From: Rhodobacteraceae bacterium HTCC2150 | Lineage (GTDB): Bacteria > Pseudomonadota > Alphaproteobacteria > Rhodobacterales > Rhodobacteraceae | Assembly: GCA_000169395.1 (NCBI GenBank) | Contig: AAXZ01000004.1 | Coordinates: 124,001 to 188,000, forward strand | Direction: 5' to 3' | Length of the DNA: 64,000 bases | Shown here: piece after piece, positions 1 to 8,115 of the stretch | Layout of the letters: each line of letters opens with the position of its first letter | How positions within the stretch are numbered: the first letter of the stretch is position 1 | Notes under the pieces: generated by a model | What the model saw: only the letters and a program-made list of their open reading frames with translations | The model's database searches: none | What the model was told of the DNA's origin: nothing | Position numbers and translations under genes: made by a program

Positions 1-224
1 AACGCATGTCGACAGGCAACTTTGCCCCCGGCGGGCTTAGCAAATTCCAATTGAAAGATCTGGATAACGTATTGGCCGAGGCGTCAGGGCTGGATCTAAC
101 CTTGCCTGTAACACAACATATTCGCGATCGATTTGATCATTTTGTTCATGAAATGGATGGGGCGGACATGGATCACTCGGGCTTGTATTTGGAACTTAAG
201 AAACAAAATGGAATGGACATATGA
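1..224 (+). CDS. C-terminal part of a beta-hydroxyacid dehydrogenase (LtnD/GarR-like), cut by window start
   Basis: The reading frame is open from the first bases, so the start lies outside the window. The visible 70-odd residues match the all-helical C-terminal domain of NAD-dependent 3-hydroxyisobutyrate-type dehydrogenases: a short tail rich in D, L and K with the family-like ending MDHSGLYLELKK. The catalytic lysine and Rossmann domain are not in view. It overlaps the next gene by four bases (ATGA). In four-carbon sugar-acid pathways an LtnD-type dehydrogenase is often paired with a DenD-type dehydrogenase, which supports an oxidative step on a threonate or erythronate-like acid. The exact substrate is inferred only. 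Confidence 0.7.
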   Translation, partial: RMSTGNFAPGGLSKFQLKDLDNVLAEASGLDLTLPVTQHIRDRFDHFVHEMDGADMDHSGLYLELKKQNGMDI

Positions 225-1198
225 CAAAGGTTTTAATTCTTGGTGCCGGCGGTATGGTCGGGCAAAAGCTGGCGCATCATTTGTTGGCGAATGGGTTAAA
301 TGGCGACACAGACCTTGAAATTTCGGGCGTTGATATTGGCTTTCCGCCAAATGGTGCCGCTATTCATACCCATCACACTGGCAATCTTACCGATCCTGCG
401 CTGATTGCCAAAGTGGCCACAGCACGACCCGATGTGATTTTTCATCTGGCAGCAATTGTGTCTGGTGAATCCGAAACCAATTTTGACAAAGGCTGGGCCA
501 CGAACATGTCCAGCATGTGGTCTTTGCTTGAGGCATTGCGCGCAGAACATCTGGCCACTAATGGGCAATATGTACCGCGGTTTGTTTTCACGTCATCCAT
601 TGCAGTTTTCGGAGCACCATTTCAGGAGAAAATCAGCGATACATTCCTTAGCGCGCCGCAAACAAGTTACGGCGCGCAAAAAGCCATCGACGAATTGATG
701 GTCTCTGATTTCAGCCGCAAAGGTTTCATTGATGGCATTTCTATACGCCTGCCAACCATTTGTGTGCGTCCAGGTAAGGCGAACTTGGCGGCATCTTCGT
801 TCTTTTCAGGCATCATTCGCGAACCATTGAATGGGTTAGAAGGTATATTGCCTGTGTCAGATACAACCCGACATTGGCATGCTTCGCCACGTTCAGCGGT
901 TGGTTTCCTGTGTCATTCCGCAGCACTTGATACAGCGCGGTTAGAAGGACGTCGCGCGCTTAATTTACCCGGCGTGTCATGTACCGTTGCTGAACAAATT
1001 GAGGCATTGCGCAGCCTTGCAGGTGAAAAGGTAGTGGCATTGATCAAACCCAAACCTGACGAGGCTGTGATGAAGATTGTTGCGGGTTGGCCCCGTGATT
1101 TTGATCCACAGAGGGCTATTTCACTGGGGTATAAGGCCGAAAGCAATTTCCAAGAAATCATCCAAGTTTACATGGATGATGATCTGGGGCGCAGTTAG
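221..1198 (+). CDS. NAD-dependent epimerase/dehydratase family protein, D-erythronate dehydrogenase (DenD)-like
   Basis: This 325-residue short-chain dehydrogenase of the extended (epimerase) type has a Rossmann glycine motif GAGGMVG at residues 8-14, a serine pair near 125 and the catalytic Y150-GAQ-K154. Length and N-terminus fit D-erythronate dehydrogenase DenD, which oxidises the acid at the carbon next to the terminal one. The start ATG at 221 overlaps the stop of the preceding dehydrogenase, so the two are probably translated together. A sugar-nucleotide epimerase is less likely because the neighbours are sugar-acid enzymes. Family is certain; substrate is inferred from context. Confidence 0.75.
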   Translation: MTKVLILGAGGMVGQKLAHHLLANGLNGDTDLEISGVDIGFPPNGAAIHTHHTGNLTDPALIAKVATARPDVIFHLAAIVSGESETNFDKGWATNMSSMWSLLEALRAEHLATNGQYVPRFVFTSSIAVFGAPFQEKISDTFLSAPQTSYGAQKAIDELMVSDFSRKGFIDGISIRLPTICVRPGKANLAASSFFSGIIREPLNGLEGILPVSDTTRHWHASPRSAVGFLCHSAALDTARLEGRRALNLPGVSCTVAEQIEALRSLAGEKVVALIKPKPDEAVMKIVAGWPRDFDPQRAISLGYKAESNFQEIIQVYMDDDLGRS

Positions 1199-1204
1199 GA
1201 CCCG

Positions 1205-1873
1205 TTATTTGGTGTCAATGTCGGCGTGGTTTTCGCGAAGGTTGCGCGCAAGATGTTCGTGCACCTTTTGGCGCGCCAGAGGGGCGTTTCGGTCCAAAGC
1301 TGCATCAAGAATGGCTTTGTGATCAACGATGTTGTCGCTGTAATAGCCATAATTGGTTTTTGCATTCACCACCTGTTGGCGGAATTGATCATAAATCAAA
1401 CCATGGGTCGTTTGCATCAGGGTTGAACCACAGGCGGCCAACAGCGTCTGATGGAATTCTTTTTCAGCAACGCTCCACAAGGCAGCAAGTGGTTCAACCT
1501 CACCGGTAGAGGAAATGCGGCTTTCAATATGAGACAGCTTGTGATGGGCACCCGTCAATCGCGCCTCCCACTCGACACCGCCGTTGTTGATCGAACGCTC
1601 AAGACCTTCGGCCTCTAGCAATATGCGCATTTCCGCCAATTCGTGACGCCGTGTTTTTGATTGAACAGGCACGCGAAATCCACGTTGTTCTTGGAAATCA
1701 ACCAACCCTGCCATGGATAATCTAAAAAGGATTTCACGAATGTTGCTGGCAGAACAATCATATTCAACGCGCAAAACCTCGGCCCTAAGTTTTGCGCCAT
1801 GTTCAAAGGCGCCAGCAATAAGGCGATCGCGTAGATTGTTGAAAACATCGAATTCAACTGTAGGGTCTGACAT
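1205..1873 (-). CDS. GntR family transcriptional regulator (FCD-type)
   Basis: The product is 222 residues from ATG at 1873, which has GGAAAG a few bases upstream. A longer frame to 2083 would add 70 hydrophobic, AT-coded residues and has no good ribosome site. Residues about 5-70 form the GntR winged helix (two helices, then ASNIREILFRLSMAGLVDF). The rest is an all-helical FCD effector domain, which in this family binds small acids through a metal with conserved D and H residues. It sits head to tail after denD-like and divergent from the dioxygenase/dehydratase operon at 2097. It most likely represses that operon in response to a sugar-acid intermediate. Confidence 0.88.
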   Translation of the reverse strand: MSDPTVEFDVFNNLRDRLIAGAFEHGAKLRAEVLRVEYDCSASNIREILFRLSMAGLVDFQEQRGFRVPVQSKTRRHELAEMRILLEAEGLERSINNGGVEWEARLTGAHHKLSHIESRISSTGEVEPLAALWSVAEKEFHQTLLAACGSTLMQTTHGLIYDQFRQQVVNAKTNYGYYSDNIVDHKAILDAALDRNAPLARQKVHEHLARNLRENHADIDTK

Positions 1874-1923
1874 AGCGCGCTTTCCAAACAAATACTGTTT
1901 AACGGAGTATAGATATAAAATAA

Positions 1924-1944
1924 TGAGATAATACATTAATCTCA
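1924..1944. promoter_or_regulatory. candidate GntR operator (inverted repeat)
   Basis: TGAGAT and ATCTCA form a perfect inverted repeat with a 9-base spacer, in the very AT-rich divergent region between the GntR gene and the operon starting at 2097. The position suits control of one or both promoters. The spacer is longer than in typical GntR operators, so the assignment is tentative. Confidence 0.3.
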
Positions 1945-2096
1945 AAATTAATATAAAATAAAATATTTCTTGCCGCGCTGATTGGCAAAAGCTATCGTTT
2001 GGGCAAGATATCTGTTGATTGATCTTTTGTTGCGCGATGCCGCTGCTGGTGTTGTTGAATTTGACGAATGTTTCAGAAATCAACTAGGGGAAGAAC

Positions 2097-3056
2097 GTGC
2101 TAAGCCAAACCCAAATTGATAGTTTTAATCGCGACGGTTTCCTTGTGGTGCCGAATGTTCTGTCGCCTTCGCATTTGGCGCAAATCAGGGCGGAATATTC
2201 TGGTCTGTTAGATCGCCTTTACGCGGATTGGTATCAGGCCGGTCGCGTTTCGGTTTCCCCAGTCGGCTTAACGTTTTCCGAAAAGTTGTCTATTTCCTAT
2301 CAAGCCGGATGTGATTGGTTCCAACCCTTTGATATTTCATTGCCCGGCGATACGATCTCTGCGGATACACCGATGCATTTTGGGCCAGCCGTTTTTGATA
2401 TGGTTGTGAACGAGAACATTCTTGATGCCGTTCAATCCTTATTGGGTGAAGAAATCACCTCAAACCCTATTCAACATATTCGGATCAAACCACCCGCACC
2501 ACAATTGGCGGGAAATGAAATTCGCGCGCATATTACCGCAACTGACTGGCATCAGGATCGCGGTGTCGGATTAGAGGCGGCGGACAAAACCGAGATGATT
2601 ACGTGTTGGTTGGCTATTTCAGACGCCACAGTTGAAAATGGGTGTTTGCAGGCAATGCCGCGTGCCCATGATAAAATGCTGCCCCATTGCCCAAAGGTGC
2701 AGACCGCAATTGCGGATGGGTTTGTTGACGAAGCCGCGGCTGTGCCTTTGCCTGTAGGCGCAGGGGGCATGGTGATGTTTCATCCACTGACGCCTCATTC
2801 CAGTTTAATTAATCGATCGGATGATTTTCGATGGTCATTTGATTTGCGATATAACGTGACGGGGCAAGACACGGGTCGTGAACATTTCCCTTCTTTTGTT
2901 GCGCGCAGTAAAATAAACCCTGAACAAGAATTGCGTGATTGGCGGGGCTGGAAATCGCTGTGGGAAACCGCCCGCGCTGAACTGGCCGCTGCACCGCATA
3001 TTCCCATTCACCGCTGGAAAAGTGACGCACCTTTTTGTGCTAAGGAAATTTCATGA
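2097..3056 (+). CDS. phytanoyl-CoA dioxygenase (PhyH) family protein, first copy
   Basis: A GTG start at 2097 follows a strong AGGGGAAG site. The 319-residue product has the PhyH double-stranded beta-helix iron site: H152-x-D154 (WHQDRG) and a distal H near 234 (TPHSS), with an arginine near 245 for 2-oxoglutarate. The opening IDSFNRDGFLVVPNVLS is typical of the family. It should catalyse an Fe(II)/2-oxoglutarate-dependent hydroxylation or dealkylation. It overlaps the altronate-dehydratase-type gene by ATGA, so the two are coupled. The substrate is unknown; the neighbourhood suggests a modified sugar acid. Confidence 0.85.
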   Translation: MLSQTQIDSFNRDGFLVVPNVLSPSHLAQIRAEYSGLLDRLYADWYQAGRVSVSPVGLTFSEKLSISYQAGCDWFQPFDISLPGDTISADTPMHFGPAVFDMVVNENILDAVQSLLGEEITSNPIQHIRIKPPAPQLAGNEIRAHITATDWHQDRGVGLEAADKTEMITCWLAISDATVENGCLQAMPRAHDKMLPHCPKVQTAIADGFVDEAAAVPLPVGAGGMVMFHPLTPHSSLINRSDDFRWSFDLRYNVTGQDTGREHFPSFVARSKINPEQELRDWRGWKSLWETARAELAAAPHIPIHRWKSDAPFCAKEIS

Positions 3057-4555
3057 ACACGATCCGATTGCACGAAAGTGATACAGTTGTAACCGCCACC
3101 CGTAGTATGGAGGTGGGTACACTCGTTGAAGGGGTAACAACGACGGCGTTGATACCTTCCGGCCATAAAATAGCAACGCAAGCGATGGTTAAAGGCGATG
3201 CTGTGCGCAAATATGCGCAACTGATTGGCTATGCCAGTCAGGATATCGCGGCGGGTGATCATGTGCATACGCACAACGTGGAATTTCGCGCAACAGATCA
3301 GGCCTATGAATTTGCCAATGACCTGCGGCCCGTATCAGCCCCAACAAAGCATGATACCTTCATGGGATATCGTCGCGAAAATGGGCGTGTAGGTACACGT
3401 AATTACATCGCGATAATTACATCGGTGAATTGTTCGGCAACCGCTGCACGAATGATCGCTGACAGCTTTGGCCCCGAAGAAATGGCGCAATACCCAAACG
3501 TGGATGGTGTTGTGGCATTTGTTCATGGCACTGGCTGTGGCATGGCAGGCGACGGCGAAGGGTTCGAGGCCCTGCAACGCGTGATGTGGGGATATGCACG
3601 CCACGCCAATCATGGTGGCGTGTTGATGGTTGGCTTGGGGTGTGAAATGAACCAAATCGATTGGTTGCTTGAGGCGTGGGGTCTTAAGCATTCCACGACA
3701 TTTCAAACGATGAACATTCAAAACGTTGCAGGTCTGCGACGAACTGTGGAAATGGGTGTCGAAAAAATTCGCGCGATGTTGCCAAAGGCCAATAAAATTT
3801 CGCGCACTGAATGCCCTGCGTCTGAATTGATGGTGGCGTTGCAATGTGGGGGGTCTGATGCGTGGTCGGGGATTACGGCCAATCCGGCGCTGGGCTATGC
3901 TTGTGATTTGCTTGCGGCCCAAGGTGGTACAGGCGTGTTGGCGGAAACACCTGAAATTTACGGCGCAGAACACTTGCTAACACGGCGTGCTGAAACGCCC
4001 GAGATTGGGCAAAAGCTGATTGGTCTAGTGAATTGGTGGGAGGATTACACCAAACGCAACAAAGGCAGTATGGATAACAACCCATCACCTGGTAATAAAA
4101 AGGGTGGGCTCACAACGATCCTTGAAAAATCACTGGGTGCTGCGGCCAAGGGGGGAACCTCGCCGCTAACAGGTGTTTTCAAATATGCAGAGGCCGTTAC
4201 ATCGCGCGGTTTCACCTTCATGGACAGTCCTGGGTACGATCCAGCTAGTGTGACTGGGCAAATTGCGGGGGGCTGTAATTTGGTGTGTTTCACCACGGGG
4301 CGTGGATCGGCCTTTGGCAGTAAACCATCACCGACCATCAAGGTGGCAACCAATTCGGAAATGGCCCGCAAAATGTCCGAAGATATGGATATTGATGCAG
4401 GCACCATGCTGAACGGCGGTCAATCACTTGAGGAAAAAGGCCGTGAAATCTACGAGATGTTTTTGCGCGTTGCATCAGGTGAGCAAACGAAATCAGAGGC
4501 GCAGGGTCTGGGCGACTATGAATTTGTACCATGGCAAATAGGGGCGGTGATGTAA
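3053..4555 (+). CDS. UxaA/GarD family dehydratase (altronate dehydratase type)
   Basis: This 500-residue protein has the two-part family architecture. A small N-terminal SAF-like domain (about 1-90) is followed by the large UxaA domain with conserved cysteine and glycine motifs NCSAT, GTGCGMAGDGEG, GLGCEMNQ, ALQCGGSDAWSG and TGRGSAFGSKP. Members remove water from altronate or galactarate to give 2-keto-3-deoxy acids and need iron. Length matches full-size altronate dehydratases. With the KDG kinase and fructuronate reductase nearby it could feed the hexuronate pathway. However, uxuA is also present, and the flanking dioxygenases hint at a different aldonate. Confidence 0.88.
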   Translation: MNTIRLHESDTVVTATRSMEVGTLVEGVTTTALIPSGHKIATQAMVKGDAVRKYAQLIGYASQDIAAGDHVHTHNVEFRATDQAYEFANDLRPVSAPTKHDTFMGYRRENGRVGTRNYIAIITSVNCSATAARMIADSFGPEEMAQYPNVDGVVAFVHGTGCGMAGDGEGFEALQRVMWGYARHANHGGVLMVGLGCEMNQIDWLLEAWGLKHSTTFQTMNIQNVAGLRRTVEMGVEKIRAMLPKANKISRTECPASELMVALQCGGSDAWSGITANPALGYACDLLAAQGGTGVLAETPEIYGAEHLLTRRAETPEIGQKLIGLVNWWEDYTKRNKGSMDNNPSPGNKKGGLTTILEKSLGAAAKGGTSPLTGVFKYAEAVTSRGFTFMDSPGYDPASVTGQIAGGCNLVCFTTGRGSAFGSKPSPTIKVATNSEMARKMSEDMDIDAGTMLNGGQSLEEKGREIYEMFLRVASGEQTKSEAQGLGDYEFVPWQIGAVM

Positions 4556-5454
4556 TGGCTTCAGATCGCGAAGTACTAAATGATGAACAGGTCGATTTTT
4601 ACGGTGAAAATGGATATTTGGTTTTAGAAAAACAAATTCCCGATGACTGGACCGCCAAAATAAGATCAGAGATCGCGCGGTTTGAAGATGAGGCAAGAGG
4701 CATGACTGCCAGTAATGATCGCCTTGATTTGGAAGACACCCATAAACCAGATGCGCCACGCCTAAGACGGGTAAAACTGCCCCATACAATCAGCGACATT
4801 ATGAATGAATTGATGACGTCGGATCATGTTTTGGCCCCAGCACGTGATTTGGCGGGCCCAAACTTGCGTCTACATACCAGTAAATTGAACATGAAATCAG
4901 CCGGTTATGGCGCGGCGGTTGAATGGCATCAAGATTATGCCTTTTACCCCCACACAAATGACGACATTCTAGCCATTGGCATCTGTATCGACGACATGGC
5001 GGCTGAAAATGGCCCGCTTATGGTTTTTCCGGGCTCGCACAAGGGGCCTGTCTATGACCATCACGTTGACGGTGTTTTTGCAGGCGCCATGCGACCCCAA
5101 GATCATGGCTTAGACATCAAAGATGCCGTGCAACTGACGGGTCCGGCTGGATCGGTCAGTATCCACCATGGGCGGATCATTCATGGGTCGGCCCTTAACA
5201 CATCTGATCATGCCCGTCGCATTCTGTTTTATGAAATGATGGCGGCTGATGCTTTCCCAATTATGGGATCAATGACCCGATGGGAGGGTATCGAGGACTA
5301 TGATACCCGAATGCTGTGTGGTAGCAGCACGAAAAATCCCCGGCTTAAGGATATTCCAGTACGAATTCCCCAGCCGCAACCGAATGTAGCAATATCAATC
5401 TATGAAATTCAAAAGGGTTTAAAAAACCGCTCTTTTGATACAGCGAAGGAATAA
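4555..5454 (+). CDS. phytanoyl-CoA dioxygenase (PhyH) family protein, second copy
   Basis: Start chosen at ATG 4555, which overlaps the preceding TAA (TAATG) and has GGGGCGG upstream; an upstream in-frame ATG at 4531 would lie inside the dehydratase gene. The 299-residue product carries H125-x-D127 (WHQDYA), a distal H near 210 (HGSALN) and R221. It also has the family signature of an ENGPLMVFPGSH turn. It is clearly not a close duplicate of the dioxygenase at 2097, so the two probably act on different groups or steps. The substrate is unknown. Confidence 0.86.
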   Translation: MASDREVLNDEQVDFYGENGYLVLEKQIPDDWTAKIRSEIARFEDEARGMTASNDRLDLEDTHKPDAPRLRRVKLPHTISDIMNELMTSDHVLAPARDLAGPNLRLHTSKLNMKSAGYGAAVEWHQDYAFYPHTNDDILAIGICIDDMAAENGPLMVFPGSHKGPVYDHHVDGVFAGAMRPQDHGLDIKDAVQLTGPAGSVSIHHGRIIHGSALNTSDHARRILFYEMMAADAFPIMGSMTRWEGIEDYDTRMLCGSSTKNPRLKDIPVRIPQPQPNVAISIYEIQKGLKNRSFDTAKE

Positions 5455-5458
5455 AACA

Positions 5459-6346
5459 GTGAGCAAACCAACAATTGGATTTATCGGCCTTGGCCTAATG
5501 GGTGCCGCAATGGTAAATCGTTTGATCGACCAAGGTTACAGCCTGACATTGATGGCAAACCGCTCACGTGATGCAATTGATGCAGCCGTTGCCCGTGGCG
5601 CAACCGAGGTTTCGACCGCTCATGAATTGGCCGCCGCCAGCGACATTGTTATGCTTTGCATCGATACTTCTGCAAATGTTGAGGCGCGTATGCGCGGCGA
5701 AGACGGCATCATCGCCGGTCTGAACAAAGGCGCGACTGTTATTGATTTTGGCACAAGCTTGCCAGCATCAACACGGGCGCTGGGCGCCGAAGTTGCCGCA
5801 GTTGGTGGCGCATATCTTGATGCGCCTTTGGGGCGTACACCTGCACACGCCGTTGATGGGTTGTTAAACATCATGGCGGCAGGCGACGAGGCTGCGTTTG
5901 AAAATGTAAAACCAGTGCTAGAAGATTTGGGTGAAAACGTTTTCCACCTTGGTGCGCTGGGCTCGGGCCACACAATTAAGTTGATGAACAACTTCTTTGG
6001 TATGACAGTTGCCAATGCGATGGCCGAAGTTTTCGCCATGGCCGATGTCGCGGGCGTTGATCGCGGCAAAGTTTACGACGTGATCGCGGCGGGTCCATTG
6101 CATTCCGGCATGATGGGCTTTGTTAAGGCATATGGCGTTGACAATGATCCAAACCAATTGGCTTTTGCGATCAAAAACGCCGCCAAAGATTTGGGTTATT
6201 ACGATCAGATGGCGCGCGATGCCAATGTTGAAAGCCAAATGGTTGGCGGTGCATTGAATGCGTTGCGTTCTGCCAGCGATGAGGGTCGCGGTGATCTAAT
6301 GGTATCTCAAATGGTCGATTTCTACGCTGATCGGTTCAAGGGCTAA
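5459..6346 (+). CDS. beta-hydroxyacid dehydrogenase, 2-hydroxy-3-oxopropionate reductase (GarR)-like
   Basis: GTG start at 5459, eight bases after AAGGA; the upstream extension to 5435 lies inside the previous gene. Its 295 residues are the usual length. The N-terminal GFIGLGLMG (7-15) binds NAD(P), the substrate loop reads DAPLGRTPAH near 121-130, and the catalytic K174 is in GSGHTIKLMNNF. Typical members have DAPVSGG in the substrate loop, so the changed loop may mean a changed substrate. It reduces or oxidises a short beta-hydroxy acid and follows the dioxygenase without a gap, so it is part of the same operon. Confidence 0.85.
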   Translation: MSKPTIGFIGLGLMGAAMVNRLIDQGYSLTLMANRSRDAIDAAVARGATEVSTAHELAAASDIVMLCIDTSANVEARMRGEDGIIAGLNKGATVIDFGTSLPASTRALGAEVAAVGGAYLDAPLGRTPAHAVDGLLNIMAAGDEAAFENVKPVLEDLGENVFHLGALGSGHTIKLMNNFFGMTVANAMAEVFAMADVAGVDRGKVYDVIAAGPLHSGMMGFVKAYGVDNDPNQLAFAIKNAAKDLGYYDQMARDANVESQMVGGALNALRSASDEGRGDLMVSQMVDFYADRFKG

Positions 6347-7243
6347 ATGCGGCCTCAGGCGCGGGCACTTCAGGATAATGCAAACCTAGGCATTGGCTTA
6401 ATGCTGTTGGCTTGGTTGTTCTTTTCTTTTGTTGATACATCCGTCAAATGGTTGTTAATCTTGGGTGCCCATGCCTTTCAGTTGGCGTTTATGCGCTATG
6501 TAGGCCATTTTGTGATTTCGACGGCGCTTGTGGCGCGGGGCGGACAGGGCTGGTCACGTTTTGGCACCTCACATTTCTGGTTGGTGCTTTTACGTGCATT
6601 CCTTTTGGTCAGCGCCACTGTTTTGAATTTTATCGCGCTGAAATATGTGCCGCTAACAATCACTGCGTCGATCATGTTTTCGTCACCAATTATCCTTTGT
6701 GCCTTGTCTGGTCCATTGCTGGGGGAAAAGGTCGGCCCGTGGCGCTGGTTTGCAATTTTGCTAGGTTTTATCGGCGTGATGGTCGTCATTCGCCCCTTTG
6801 GCGAAACATTCCATTGGGCAGCGTTACTGAACGTCTATAATGCCTTTTCATTGGCGTTTTATTCCATTCTCACGCGTCGTTTGTCAGGTGTTGTTGCTAC
6901 CGAAACCATGCAGTTTTACATGGGGTTGCTTGGCACCGTTCTACTGCTGCCCATTGCAATATATACTTGGGTACCAATGGACACGACTTTTGCCTTGATC
7001 GTCATGATCGGTCTGGGTTTTTGGGGGTGGTTGGGGCACGAACTTTTGACCCGCGCGCACGTATACGCCACGGCAAATACTTTAATGCCCTATACGTATT
7101 CATTCCTGATCTATTTGACGATCAGCAGCTATTTGGTATTCGCCCACATACCGGATAAGTTTACCCTAATTGGCGCAGCGATCATCATCCTGTCTGGTTT
7201 GATCATTTGGAAACGCGCAGAAATAAGAGGAACCCAGACATGA
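6347..7243 (+). CDS. DMT superfamily (EamA) transporter
   Basis: The start ATG directly follows the TAA of the reductase gene, with AAGGG upstream inside it. The 298-residue protein consists almost entirely of about ten hydrophobic helices in two EamA repeats, with the typical short basic ends (IIWKRAEIR). Members move small metabolites across the inner membrane. In this operon it probably handles the sugar acid or one of its products; direction and substrate cannot be read from the sequence. The neighbouring kinase gene overlaps its stop by ATGA. Confidence 0.85.
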   Translation: MRPQARALQDNANLGIGLMLLAWLFFSFVDTSVKWLLILGAHAFQLAFMRYVGHFVISTALVARGGQGWSRFGTSHFWLVLLRAFLLVSATVLNFIALKYVPLTITASIMFSSPIILCALSGPLLGEKVGPWRWFAILLGFIGVMVVIRPFGETFHWAALLNVYNAFSLAFYSILTRRLSGVVATETMQFYMGLLGTVLLLPIAIYTWVPMDTTFALIVMIGLGFWGWLGHELLTRAHVYATANTLMPYTYSFLIYLTISSYLVFAHIPDKFTLIGAAIIILSGLIIWKRAEIRGTQT

Positions 7244-8115
7244 AAGTAGCCTGTATCGGTGAGGCCATGATCGAGTTGTCAATTGACGCCACGGACCATT
7301 CCAAACTTGGTGTGGCAGGCGATACGTTGAACACCGCAATTTACATGAAACGAACAGCACCAGAGTTGCAGATTGATTACGTCACGCGATTGGGTGGTGA
7401 CAGTTTTTCTGACCGAATTCGTGATTTCATTGCGTCACAAGGTTTGGGTATAGATCAGATAGAAATGGATGCAGACCGAATTCCGGGTCTATATGCAATA
7501 AACACAGATGATGCGGGAGAACGCTCATTCACTTATTGGCGCGAAAATGCGGCTGCGCGCGGCTTGTTTGATCGGAAAGGTGACGTCGATTTTTCTGCGC
7601 TTTCGTCCTATGATGCGATTTATCTTTCGGGAATTTCCCTTGCTATTATGCCGGTTCATGTGCGCCAAGGTTTGTTCGCCTTTTTAGCGGACTATCAAGG
7701 GCAGTTTGCCTTTGATAGCAATTACCGCCCCCGCCTGTGGGAAGACAAAGAAACAGCCAAAGCGGTGATTGGGGCTGCTTGGGAAATCGCTGATATTTCG
7801 ATGCCATCAATTGATGACGAAATGGCGTTGTTTGGGGATGATACAGAAGCCGATGTTCAAAAGCGGTTTGAGGGTTATGCACCCAAACACCTTGCCCTTA
7901 AACGGGGGCCAAGTGGGCCTTTCGTGCCAAACGTGACAGGCGTGATTTACCCAGAGGCTGCAAAGGTTGTTGATACAACGGCTGCCGGTGACAGCTTTAA
8001 TGGCGCCTATTTGGCACGGCTTTTGTCAGGGGCAGACGACGCAACGTCTGCTATGGCAGGGCACATGTGCGCGGCCAATGTCGTTGGGCATCGCGGCGCG
8101 ATTGCCCCCTTATAG
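7240..8115 (+). CDS. kdgK: 2-keto-3-deoxygluconate kinase (PfkB family)
   Basis: Start at ATG 7240, preceded by AGAGGAA and overlapping the transporter stop. The 291-residue protein opens with CIGEAMIEL and has the ribokinase-type anion-hole motif DTTAAGDSFNGAYLA near the C-terminus, with the catalytic aspartate. The family motif is usually GAGD; AAGD is a common variant in KDG kinases. It phosphorylates 2-keto-3-deoxygluconate to KDPG, the shared end product of uxaC, uxuB and uxuA action. It is the last gene of the plus-strand operon and overlaps the convergent uxuB-like gene by six bases. Confidence 0.86.
   Translation: MKVACIGEAMIELSIDATDHSKLGVAGDTLNTAIYMKRTAPELQIDYVTRLGGDSFSDRIRDFIASQGLGIDQIEMDADRIPGLYAINTDDAGERSFTYWRENAAARGLFDRKGDVDFSALSSYDAIYLSGISLAIMPVHVRQGLFAFLADYQGQFAFDSNYRPRLWEDKETAKAVIGAAWEIADISMPSIDDEMALFGDDTEADVQKRFEGYAPKHLALKRGPSGPFVPNVTGVIYPEAAKVVDTTAAGDSFNGAYLARLLSGADDATSAMAGHMCAANVVGHRGAIAPL

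Noticed and set aside
1874-2083. 70-residue N-terminal extension of the GntR regulator
   Set aside because: AT-rich, hydrophobic and non-conserved in look; the inner ATG at 1873 has a good site.
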